A stretch of DNA of 64,000 bases from Clostridia bacterium (GTDB lineage Bacteria; Bacillota; Clostridia; Christensenellales; Borkfalkiaceae). The DNA is taken from positions 1 through 64,000 of the forward strand of contig JAFQJB010000004.1 of assembly GCA_017397305.1 (NCBI GenBank), written 5' to 3'. The notes below the pieces were generated by a model. The model had not been told where the DNA came from, did no database searches, and saw nothing but the letters and a program-made list of their open reading frames with translations. This document shows, piece by piece, positions 57,306 through 64,000 of the stretch. Each line of letters starts with the position of its first letter. Positions within the stretch are counted from its first letter, which is position 1. Both the position numbers and the translations under genes were made by a program.

Positions 57306-58745
57306 TTATTCCTCAATAAATACTGCAAAACCTTTGTCACCACTTACGGTAATCAAGCCGTCTTCAATTTTATAATCAAGTCCAAAGTTTTCGTGTAGCG
57401 ATACTTTTCCGCTAGTTTTAAATGTTAAAGTATTGTTTTCGAAAATATCAAAATAGATATAATTTTTGCCCGCGTATTCTATCGAATAAACGGAAGAGCG
57501 TTGTTCGGTGTCAAAGAACTTCTTAAAGCAAACGCCGTGCGCTTTATCTACGTGGTTACCAGATAAGAAGAATGGGTATGCCTTTCTCGATTTATAAATT
57601 AAAATTTGTCCGTCAACTATGTCTTTTCTAATAGAGGGGTGGCCGTCGTAAACGGGAAGATATCCGCAAGTAAAACCGAGCCTATCTTTTCCGTCTTCGT
57701 CGCGGAAATAGTCTATAATTCTATCGAAAGGATTATCGGGGTATTCTCTATGCTCTCTAGTGGGGGTTACGCCACTGGGATAAGCCTTTCCACGCAAGGG
57801 GTAAGGGGTAGAGAAGTCGAAAGTGCCTTCCGCTGTCGTTATGGGTTTTAATTTTCTCAAAACCCTATGAATTCCACCGCCGTAAACGTCCTTTTTCTCT
57901 TGATACATAACACCCATATAACTATTGAGGAATATGTCCATTTTCTTTTCAATTGTAAAATCTACTAAAATAGTTCCGTCGGGGTTAATGTGGAAAACGT
58001 GGTCAAGTAAAAGCATAGGCTCGCCAAAATCGGAAAGTCTCGGCTCGTGTTTGTAACCACCCGCTGGTCGCTCTGCAGTAAGGGCGGGGGCAACTGTTGC
58101 GGGGTTAATTATATAGTATGCTTCCTCAATTTCCGCATAATCGCATTCCATTGAGGTAATAATTATCTTTCTTTGACCGTCTTTATAGCAAACGAGTTGT
58201 CTTTTGATGTGACGGAGGGCATTTGAAAGGTAGTCGTTTTTGTGTTGTTCAACAATCTTGATGTCGCCCTTGTCTTCACCGTCCGACAAAAACTTAAGGT
58301 CGCCAACGATTTCCATTTTAAATTTATATTTGGTTACGCTCTCGCCGATATTTTCGGATACTAGCATAACGTAGTCGTCGTTGTGAATTCTAACTATAGT
58401 AAACTTAGTGCCCTCGTCATCGGTATAAACTGCGCCGAGGTCGGCAAGGGTTTTATTGTGGTTTGGAGAGTATACGGAAATACAGCAAGGCTGACCGTGA
58501 CCGCCACCGATAAACGCGCCGTTAATTACGCAAGGCGGTGCTTCGTCGGTAGAAGTGGAAAGAACGATAGGTGCATTCCAAGAATCGCGGTTTTCCTTTT
58601 CAATGAGTTTAGAGTTCAAAAAATCGATTTGCCCGTTTCTAGACATGGGCGCACCAATCATGTTTGCAAATTGGTGAACGATATCGTATTTTTCGTTAAA
58701 ATTTGCTCTAAACATAGTCCATTCGCTGATAATTGAAGCAATCAT
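57306..58745 (-). CDS. Unrecognised ~480-aa family protein, copy 2
   Basis: 479 aa, AAGGAG before ATG 58745. It is collinear with the 55839 product and shares its blocks: GGGHGQP, NHNKTLADLGAVY, SENIGESVTKY, TSMECDYAEIEEAY, TFDFSTPYPLRG, PDNPFDRIIDYFRDEDGKD, FTCGYLPVYDGHPS and YKSRKAYPFFLSGNHVD. The two genes form a minus-strand operon, 15 bp apart, from the promoter at 58822-58794. Function unknown; a duplicated carbohydrate-active enzyme is the working idea. Confidence 0.65.
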   Translation of the reverse strand: MIASIISEWTMFRANFNEKYDIVHQFANMIGAPMSRNGQIDFLNSKLIEKENRDSWNAPIVLSTSTDEAPPCVINGAFIGGGHGQPCCISVYSPNHNKTLADLGAVYTDDEGTKFTIVRIHNDDYVMLVSENIGESVTKYKFKMEIVGDLKFLSDGEDKGDIKIVEQHKNDYLSNALRHIKRQLVCYKDGQRKIIITSMECDYAEIEEAYYIINPATVAPALTAERPAGGYKHEPRLSDFGEPMLLLDHVFHINPDGTILVDFTIEKKMDIFLNSYMGVMYQEKKDVYGGGIHRVLRKLKPITTAEGTFDFSTPYPLRGKAYPSGVTPTREHREYPDNPFDRIIDYFRDEDGKDRLGFTCGYLPVYDGHPSIRKDIVDGQILIYKSRKAYPFFLSGNHVDKAHGVCFKKFFDTEQRSSVYSIEYAGKNYIYFDIFENNTLTFKTSGKVSLHENFGLDYKIEDGLITVSGDKGFAVFIEE

Positions 58746-58793
58746 AGTTAACTCCTTAAAATCCTGTCAAATAAGTTTGACCTTTTTCAAGTA

Positions 58794-58822
58794 ATTATAT
58801 CACACATTTTCAGTGTTTGCAA
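58794..58822 (-). promoter_or_regulatory. Promoter of the minus-strand pair
   Basis: Minus strand: TTGCAA (58822-58817), 17-bp spacer, perfect TATAAT (58799-58794). Confidence 0.7.
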
Positions 58823-58913
58823 TACAAAATCGCTAATTTATATGTTATGATTTATTGACTTTTAGTAATGAAAAATTGATAAAATAAAAATTATAAAAAA
58901 TGGTGTTTTAGTC

Positions 58914-58942
58914 TAGACAATTACAAAATAAAATGGTATACT
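58914..58942 (+). promoter_or_regulatory. Promoter of the GH127-like gene
   Basis: TAGACA (58914-58919), 17-bp spacer, TATACT (58937-58942), 30 nt before ATG 58973. Confidence 0.55.
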
Positions 58943-58972
58943 AGATTATAGCGAAACTTTAGGGGTATAAAT

Positions 58973-60184
58973 ATGATTGATAAGCACATAGAAAAAAGTT
59001 TTAATAGGCTTTGCGAGGCTGAATATAAGGCGGATTTTGTTTTTAGACCTGCAAGTTATTCTTGGCAAGGCGACTGGGAAGGTAGGGCAATTTTGGCGTA
59101 CTGCAATCTTTACGAAATAACAGGCAAAAAGCCTACCGATTTTGATAAGGTTATGGAACTTCTTCCCGAAAAAATGAATGAAGAAGGTTTTATTGGCCCC
59201 GTGTTTAATGAAGAAGAGGTTGATGAGCAACAAATTGCAGGGCATAGCTGGGTTCTTTGCGGTTTGGTGGAATATTACAAATTGTTTAAAGACGAAAAGG
59301 TTTTGCAAATGGCAAAAACACTTTTCTACAATATGTATATGAGGGTTTTGCCACACATTAAAGATTATCCGCTCGATAGAGAGCAAATTAATGAAGGCGG
59401 TGTTTCAGGAAGCCTTACGGGTAAGGTTATTAACGGCTGGAAACTCTCGTCCGACGTTGGTTGTGCTTTCCATAATATCGACGGCGTTGCACGTTATTAT
59501 GCACTTACCAAAGACGAAAATGCAAAACTTTATTTAGATACGGCAATCGCAAAATTCTTTGAGTTTGATAGAAGAAAGGCACGTGCACAAACACACACCA
59601 CAATGACTGGCGCAAGGGGTATGTATATCCTTTATACAGCCACGGGCGACAAGAAGTATCTCGATATGGCGATTGAAGTGTTTAATCTCTATAGAGATTA
59701 CGGAATGACCTTGACGTATGAAAACCTCAACTGGTTCGAGCGTCCTGATACGTGGACGGAGCCTTGTGCGGTAGTAGATAGTTTTATTCTTGCACTTAAC
59801 CTTTATGAAGCAACGGGGGATAAGCAATATTTGACCTATCTTAGAAGGGTATGGTTTAACGGACTTTCCTTCTGTCATAGGGTTAACGGCGGTGCTGGTC
59901 CCAACAGTATCGTTCTAAAAGACCAACCTTACCTATGGATAAATAGATACGAGGCACAGTTCTGTTGCACAATGCGTTATTGCGAACTTTTATTATACGT
60001 TGATAAAAACCGCGATTTGCTTGTTCGTGACGACCAAAAAGATGCCGTTATTGACGAGTTTAAAAGAAAGTTCAAGGGCGACCTTATGTACGTTTTGGAC
60101 GAAGAAAAGGGCGAAGAAATTGCGATTTACGACCTTGCTTTCCCCGAAAATAACGACAAAAAATACAAAGTTTTATTTGACTAG
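58973..60184 (+). CDS. GH127/DUF1680-like (alpha/alpha)6-barrel protein
   Basis: 403 aa, AGGGG before ATG 58973, no signal peptide. The helical-barrel pattern shows SWQGDWEGRAILAYCNLYEITG, AGHSWVLCGLVEYYKLF and THTTMTGARGMYILYTATGDKKYL. WTEPCAVVDSFILALNLYEATGDKQYL matches the ESCA/ETCA helix of GH127 beta-L-arabinofuranosidases, and FCCTMRYCELLLY matches their zinc-binding CC region. It lacks the family's large C-terminal beta domains (usual length 600 aa or more). It may therefore be a minimal variant or belong to a sister family. It ends with a terminator. Confidence 0.7.
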   Translation: MIDKHIEKSFNRLCEAEYKADFVFRPASYSWQGDWEGRAILAYCNLYEITGKKPTDFDKVMELLPEKMNEEGFIGPVFNEEEVDEQQIAGHSWVLCGLVEYYKLFKDEKVLQMAKTLFYNMYMRVLPHIKDYPLDREQINEGGVSGSLTGKVINGWKLSSDVGCAFHNIDGVARYYALTKDENAKLYLDTAIAKFFEFDRRKARAQTHTTMTGARGMYILYTATGDKKYLDMAIEVFNLYRDYGMTLTYENLNWFERPDTWTEPCAVVDSFILALNLYEATGDKQYLTYLRRVWFNGLSFCHRVNGGAGPNSIVLKDQPYLWINRYEAQFCCTMRYCELLLYVDKNRDLLVRDDQKDAVIDEFKRKFKGDLMYVLDEEKGEEIAIYDLAFPENNDKKYKVLFD

Positions 60185-60194
60185 TAAATTTAAG

Positions 60195-60222
60195 AAGCAG
60201 AGAAGATTTTTCTCTGCTTTTT
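60195..60222 (+). terminator. Intrinsic terminator
   Basis: 10-bp stem AAGCAGAGAA (60195-60204) / TTCTCTGCTT (60210-60219) followed by T residues. Confidence 0.85.
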
Positions 60223-60256
60223 CTATATAATTGTGGAAAAATTACAGCAATAAAAA

Positions 60257-60318
60257 TTGACTTTAACCTTTAATAAGGTTATAATAAAACATAACGTCAA
60301 ATTGTTTGTGAACAATTT
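60257..60318 (+). promoter_or_regulatory. Promoter with two palindromic operator candidates
   Basis: TTGACT (60257-60262), 17-bp spacer, perfect TATAAT (60280-60285). The spacer contains AACCTT-TAAT-AAGGTT (60265-60280). The leader contains AAATTGTT-TGTG-AACAATTT (60299-60318). Both are perfect inverted repeats and suit dimeric repressors. Confidence 0.65.
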
Positions 60319-60334
60319 TACAAAAAGGTGGGGT

Positions 60335-61639
60335 ATGAAAGAGATTATTTTAACGGCAACGGGCGATTCGTTATTTACTGCAAACGTTCCAAACGCGTAT
60401 TTTGAGGGCTTATTTTTGCCAATACAAGAATTTTTGTCCGATGCGGACGTTAAAATGACCAACTTAGAGACCAACGTTGGTGAGTTTGGTGATTTTCCAA
60501 ACGCATATAGCGGTGGAACGTGGCTAAATTGCACGCCCGAAGACTTTGACGACTTGACAAAGTTCGGCTTCAATTATTATAGCACGGCAAATAATCACTC
60601 AATGGACTATTCTTACCACGGCTTGCTATCCACCATTGAAAATCTTGATAAAAGAAATCTCGCTCACTCTGGTACGGGCAAAAGTTTAAGTGAGGCAAGT
60701 GCCCCCGCAATTTTAAGTGTGAACGGACAAAAGCTGGCGATTATTTCAGTTGACACAAGCCATAAAGAGCCGTCTAAAGCAGGGGAGCAAACAAACACTA
60801 TGAAAGCCCGCCCCGGCGTCAACTACGTCGACTTTACAAGTTACTACCCGATTACGAGAGAGCAACTTGAGTGCTTAAAAGAAATAGCAAAGACGAGTAA
60901 CGTAAACGCGTACGAGCAAATTATGGTAGACTCTGGGTTTAGTTTGTCAGCACCTGACGGCATTTATAAATTCGGCAACACCTTCTTTTGCTATGATAAC
61001 AGCAAAAAGAAGACCGAATGTAATAAAAAAGACTTAAACCGCTTAGTTGAGCAAATAAAGAGGGCAAAAGAACAAAATGATTACGTTATTTTGGCTGTTC
61101 ATTGCCACGAAATAGGCGCGACTAAACACGAACAAGTGCCCGATTATTTTGTTGAACTTGCCCACGCATCAATCGACGCGGGGTGCTCGGCAATCATTGG
61201 TAACGGCACACACCAACTCCGCCCGCTTGAAATTTATAACGGTTGTCCTATCTTTTATTCGCTAGGCGACTTTATCTATCAAGGAATGCGTGTAAAATAC
61301 TTGCCCGCCGACTTTATGAAAAAATATGGCGTAGATATAAACGCAACGGCATACGAAGGGCTTATGGCAAGGTCGAAAAACAACACTATCGGCTTGCAGA
61401 CTGAAAAGTGCAATTTCTTGACAGTGCTTCCCAAAATGAAATTTAAGGACGGAAAACTTTGCTCACTTGAAATGTTACCTATAAATGCGGGCTTTAAGGC
61501 TGAAGGGGAGTTTGATGGGCTTCCTTACGCAGTTAAAGGTGACGAGGCAAAAGAGATTTTCGATATTTTAGATAAACTTAGCCGTCCTTACGGCACAAAA
61601 CTTAAACTTGTGGACGATAAAATCGTTTTAGAGGGATAA
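60335..61639 (+). CDS. CapA-family metallophosphatase-like protein, second copy
   Basis: 434 aa, AAGGTGGGG before ATG 60335; the longer in-frame reading from 60257 starts at the promoter -35 and is rejected. Motifs: TATGDSLFTANV, MTNLETNVG, TANNHSMDYSYHG, ILAVHCHEIGATKHEQVPDY, IIGNGTHQLRP and YSLGDFIYQ. No membrane anchor, as in the 26626 product, but with longer insertions. It is 2 bp from an M20-type amidohydrolase gene and shares its operon with a transporter. This suggests catabolism of an imported amide or phosphodiester compound rather than capsule synthesis. Confidence 0.8.
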   Translation: MKEIILTATGDSLFTANVPNAYFEGLFLPIQEFLSDADVKMTNLETNVGEFGDFPNAYSGGTWLNCTPEDFDDLTKFGFNYYSTANNHSMDYSYHGLLSTIENLDKRNLAHSGTGKSLSEASAPAILSVNGQKLAIISVDTSHKEPSKAGEQTNTMKARPGVNYVDFTSYYPITREQLECLKEIAKTSNVNAYEQIMVDSGFSLSAPDGIYKFGNTFFCYDNSKKKTECNKKDLNRLVEQIKRAKEQNDYVILAVHCHEIGATKHEQVPDYFVELAHASIDAGCSAIIGNGTHQLRPLEIYNGCPIFYSLGDFIYQGMRVKYLPADFMKKYGVDINATAYEGLMARSKNNTIGLQTEKCNFLTVLPKMKFKDGKLCSLEMLPINAGFKAEGEFDGLPYAVKGDEAKEIFDILDKLSRPYGTKLKLVDDKIVLEG

Positions 61640-61641
61640 AA

Positions 61642-62988
61642 ATGAAAGAACTTCTTAAAATTGTTGACGAATATAGCGACTTAATTTTGAGTGCGGAAAA
61701 ATACTTGTGGAAAAACCCCGAATCGGGATATAAAGAGTTCAAAACAAGTAAGTATATGGCAGAGGAAATGCAAAAACTTGGGTATGAACTAGATTTTCCC
61801 AAAGATATAACTGGTTTTTGCGCTATTGCAGATACGGGAAGGGTTGGTCCTACCGTGTTGGTTTTAGCAGAACTAGATTCGCTTATAAACGACAAACACC
61901 CCGACTGCGATAAGGAGACCAAGTGTGTTCACAACTGCGGGCATCACGTTCAATGTGCGGCTATGCTCGGTTTGGCGGCAGTGCTTAAAAGAAAAGAAGT
62001 TTTAGATAGACTTTGCGGGAAAATTAAATTGTTGGTTGTCCCTGCGGAAGAGGGGATTGAAGTTGAATATAGAAAAGAACTTATCGAGAATGGAATAATA
62101 GAATTTACTTCTGGTAAGCCAGAGTTTATTAAGCGCGGTTATCTTAAGGACGTGGACGTTGCGTTTATGTTGCACGTTATGATGACTAGCGACGAGAAAA
62201 AATTTAAGCTTAGTAGCGGGCATAACGGCGTGGTTAGAAAGAGCACTAAGATTATGGGCAAGGCGGCACACGCAGGTGCAAATCCGCACGACGGGATAAA
62301 CGCACTAAACGTTGCAAATTTAACCTTACTTGCGATAAACTCACTTCGCGAAACGTTTAGGGAAAAAGATTACGTGAGGGTTCATTCTATAATAACAAAA
62401 GGCGGAAGTGCGGTAAACGCAGTGCCCGATGAAGTTACTATCGAAAGTTACGTAAGGGCGGCAAACCCCAGTGCGTTAAAAGAAGTTAATAAAAAGGTTA
62501 ACCAAACCATCTCGGCTTGTGCGGCAGCGTTTGGTGCTAACGTGGAAATAACCGACCTAGCGGGCTCTGAAGCACTTATTCCCGACCAAAATCTTACCGA
62601 CTTAGCCGAAGAGTTGTTGATAGAATTCGTTGGAAAAGACGAATATCAGCGCACTTACGATTGGGTTGCGTCTTCAACCGATATGGGTGACGTATCCACT
62701 TTAGTTCCAAGTTTGCACGCATACGTCGGTGGAACTAAAGGCTCGGCACACGGGGTAGACTTTTTGGTCACCGACCCATATCTAGCATGTGTAGAAGGGG
62801 CAAAGTTCGAAGTTGGGCTTATTATCAAACTGCTAGAAAACGACGGCGAAAAAGCCAAGCAAATAATTGCTAATTTTAAGCCTTCTTTTAACACAATCCA
62901 AGAATATTTAGAGCATAAACGTTCGTTCAATATAAAAAAACAAACGGTAAAATACAACAAAGACGGTACTATAACCCTCGATTTATAG
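61642..62988 (+). CDS. M20-family amidohydrolase (M20D-like)
   Basis: 448 aa, AGAGGG overlapping the end of the CapA-like gene. Metal-site blocks are LWKNPESGYKEF, VHNCGHHVQCAAMLG (the usual CGHD Asp is His here), VVPAEEG and, in the lid domain, GKAAHAGANPHDGINALN. KGGSAVNAVPDEV and the C-terminal GGTKGSAHGVDF (metal His) also fit. M20D enzymes remove acyl or aminoacyl groups (hippurate- or p-aminobenzoyl-glutamate-type substrates). Partner of the CapA-like protein; the true substrate is unknown. Confidence 0.85.
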   Translation: MKELLKIVDEYSDLILSAEKYLWKNPESGYKEFKTSKYMAEEMQKLGYELDFPKDITGFCAIADTGRVGPTVLVLAELDSLINDKHPDCDKETKCVHNCGHHVQCAAMLGLAAVLKRKEVLDRLCGKIKLLVVPAEEGIEVEYRKELIENGIIEFTSGKPEFIKRGYLKDVDVAFMLHVMMTSDEKKFKLSSGHNGVVRKSTKIMGKAAHAGANPHDGINALNVANLTLLAINSLRETFREKDYVRVHSIITKGGSAVNAVPDEVTIESYVRAANPSALKEVNKKVNQTISACAAAFGANVEITDLAGSEALIPDQNLTDLAEELLIEFVGKDEYQRTYDWVASSTDMGDVSTLVPSLHAYVGGTKGSAHGVDFLVTDPYLACVEGAKFEVGLIIKLLENDGEKAKQIIANFKPSFNTIQEYLEHKRSFNIKKQTVKYNKDGTITLDL

Positions 62989-63002
62989 GGTGAAGGAGAA
63001 AA

Positions 63003-64000
63003 ATGCAGTTACAAGATAGTGGTGTAAAGACCAACGTGTACGACAGCGAACTAGTTAAGAAGAAGTATAGATACGGCAACTTTTTGATTTTTGCCTGCTT
63101 CTTTTTATACTCATCAATGATGGCGGCAAAGGGCGTTTTCGGTGCGGAAATTTCTGAGATAATAGACGTGCTAAAAACCTCTGAAACGAAGGCTAGTATG
63201 GCAAATACCTACTACTTTTTTACGTACGGTATTATGCAAGTGCTGTTGTCGATATTAATGGGCAAACTAAACATCAAATGGTATTTGCTTATAACCCTTC
63301 CCATAGCGGCTATTTTTTCAGGACTTATGGGCGTCGCTACAAAAATCGAACACATGTGGCTGTTCTTTGGGATAGAGGGTATATTCCACGCGGGTATTTG
63401 GGGCGGAATAATTTACATACTTACCAAATACGTTCCCAAAAAATTGATGAGCAAGGGTAATAGGCTTATAAATATGGGGTATGCAGCAGGTACGGTCGTG
63501 GCATACACCTTGTCTGCCGTTTGCGTAACCGTTGGACTTTGGAGACTGCCTTTCTTTATTTTGGCGGGCTTAGCCATAGCCGCATTGATTATTTTTGCTA
63601 TCGCAATGACTAAATCTATGAGGCTTCTTCACGTTCCCGAAATGGATTTTGAAGAGGAAAAGAAGTTTAACGAAGAACACGAACCTCAAAACGTAAAACA
63701 TCACCACCACCATTTCCACTGGTTCCACCACAAGAAAAAGAACCCCGTCGATTACGAGCCGTTATTAAGGCTTAATACCAAAGCCAAAAAGTTTTGGTTT
63801 TATGCTATCGATATGGTAATGGCATTCTTGCTTACCGCACCGTACTATGCGGTAATGAACTGGCTTACTAGGGCACTGGTGGTCGTTCACGGGCTTAGTC
63901 AAGACCTAGCAATATACGTAACCATTATTGCACCTATCGTAACTGTTATTGGACCTATGCTTACAATATCTGCGTGCGATAAACAAAGGAACTTTATTAA
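63003..64000 (+). CDS. MFS transporter, 3' end outside the window
   Basis: ATG 63003 behind GAAGGAG; 332 codons are open to the window edge with no stop. At least seven membrane segments are visible, starting YGNFLIFACFFLYSSMMAAKGVF. Layout and the WGGIIYI...KYVPKK loop resemble organophosphate/sugar-acid MFS carriers (GlpT-like). The central cytoplasmic loop contains a histidine run (HHHHHFHWFHHKKK, near codons 230-245), an unusual feature that could bind metal. It is third in the CapA-like/M20 operon, so it probably imports their substrate. Confidence 0.82.
   Translation, partial: MQLQDSGVKTNVYDSELVKKKYRYGNFLIFACFFLYSSMMAAKGVFGAEISEIIDVLKTSETKASMANTYYFFTYGIMQVLLSILMGKLNIKWYLLITLPIAAIFSGLMGVATKIEHMWLFFGIEGIFHAGIWGGIIYILTKYVPKKLMSKGNRLINMGYAAGTVVAYTLSAVCVTVGLWRLPFFILAGLAIAALIIFAIAMTKSMRLLHVPEMDFEEEKKFNEEHEPQNVKHHHHHFHWFHHKKKNPVDYEPLLRLNTKAKKFWFYAIDMVMAFLLTAPYYAVMNWLTRALVVVHGLSQDLAIYVTIIAPIVTVIGPMLTISACDKQRNFI

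Overview
The window is AT-rich chromosomal DNA from what looks like a spore-forming Firmicute of the class Clostridia, probably a glycan-feeding gut or rumen bacterium. The reasons are AGGAGG-type ribosome sites, TTGACA/TATAAT promoters, a Gram-positive LexA box (CGAAC-N4-GTTCG), a PdaB-like sporulation deacetylase, lipobox lipoproteins and no outer-membrane genes. A placement near Christensenellales-like lineages is only an impression.

Left part (1-28.9 kb): a polysaccharide-utilisation region. It opens with the tail of a glycan-hydrolase-like gene. Two tandem ~910-aa glycoside-hydrolase-like paralogues follow. Next comes a CUT1-type ABC sugar importer (binding lipoprotein and two permeases, no ATPase), a 2147-aa lipoprotein built from eight repeats, and a secreted TIM-barrel lipoprotein. 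After these are a GH78 alpha-L-rhamnosidase, two cytoplasmic relatives of the TIM-barrel lipoprotein, a beta-lactamase-fold hydrolase, a CapA-like protein and a leucine-rich-repeat lipoprotein. Together they suggest surface capture, import and intracellular trimming of a complex, probably rhamnose-containing, glycan.

Middle (29-38.8 kb): housekeeping genes. These are a polysaccharide deacetylase, a two-OB-fold SSB-like protein, two membrane-anchored SH3-like surface proteins, a 177-aa helical protein behind a perfect LexA box, a PutP symporter, a small protein overlapping dinB, a lytic transglycosylase, and tRNA-Leu(GAG) with its own promoter.

38.86-48.03 kb: an integrated element of about 9.2 kb, bounded by a 27-bp direct repeat of the tRNA-Leu 3' end. 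It encodes a tyrosine integrase, an XRE repressor with an operator inside the divergent early promoter, a run of very small membrane proteins, two large signal-peptide/C-terminal-anchor proteins, a Zot/pI-like ATPase, a RepL-like protein, a second winged-helix protein, and eleven palindromic 19-bp iterons. Gene order and content fit a filamentous-phage (inovirus-like) prophage of a Gram-positive host with plasmid-like replication. This is the most unusual system in the window.

Right part (48.2-64 kb): an AraC regulator (probably a leaderless mRNA) diverges from a sugar operon. The operon encodes a TIM-barrel hydrolase, two SIS proteins, a PfkB kinase, two Gfo/Idh-type proteins and a GH20 hexosaminidase. 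Two convergent paralogues of an unrecognised ~480-aa family follow. Then come a GH127-like protein, a second CapA-like protein, an M20 amidohydrolase and an MFS transporter that runs off the end.
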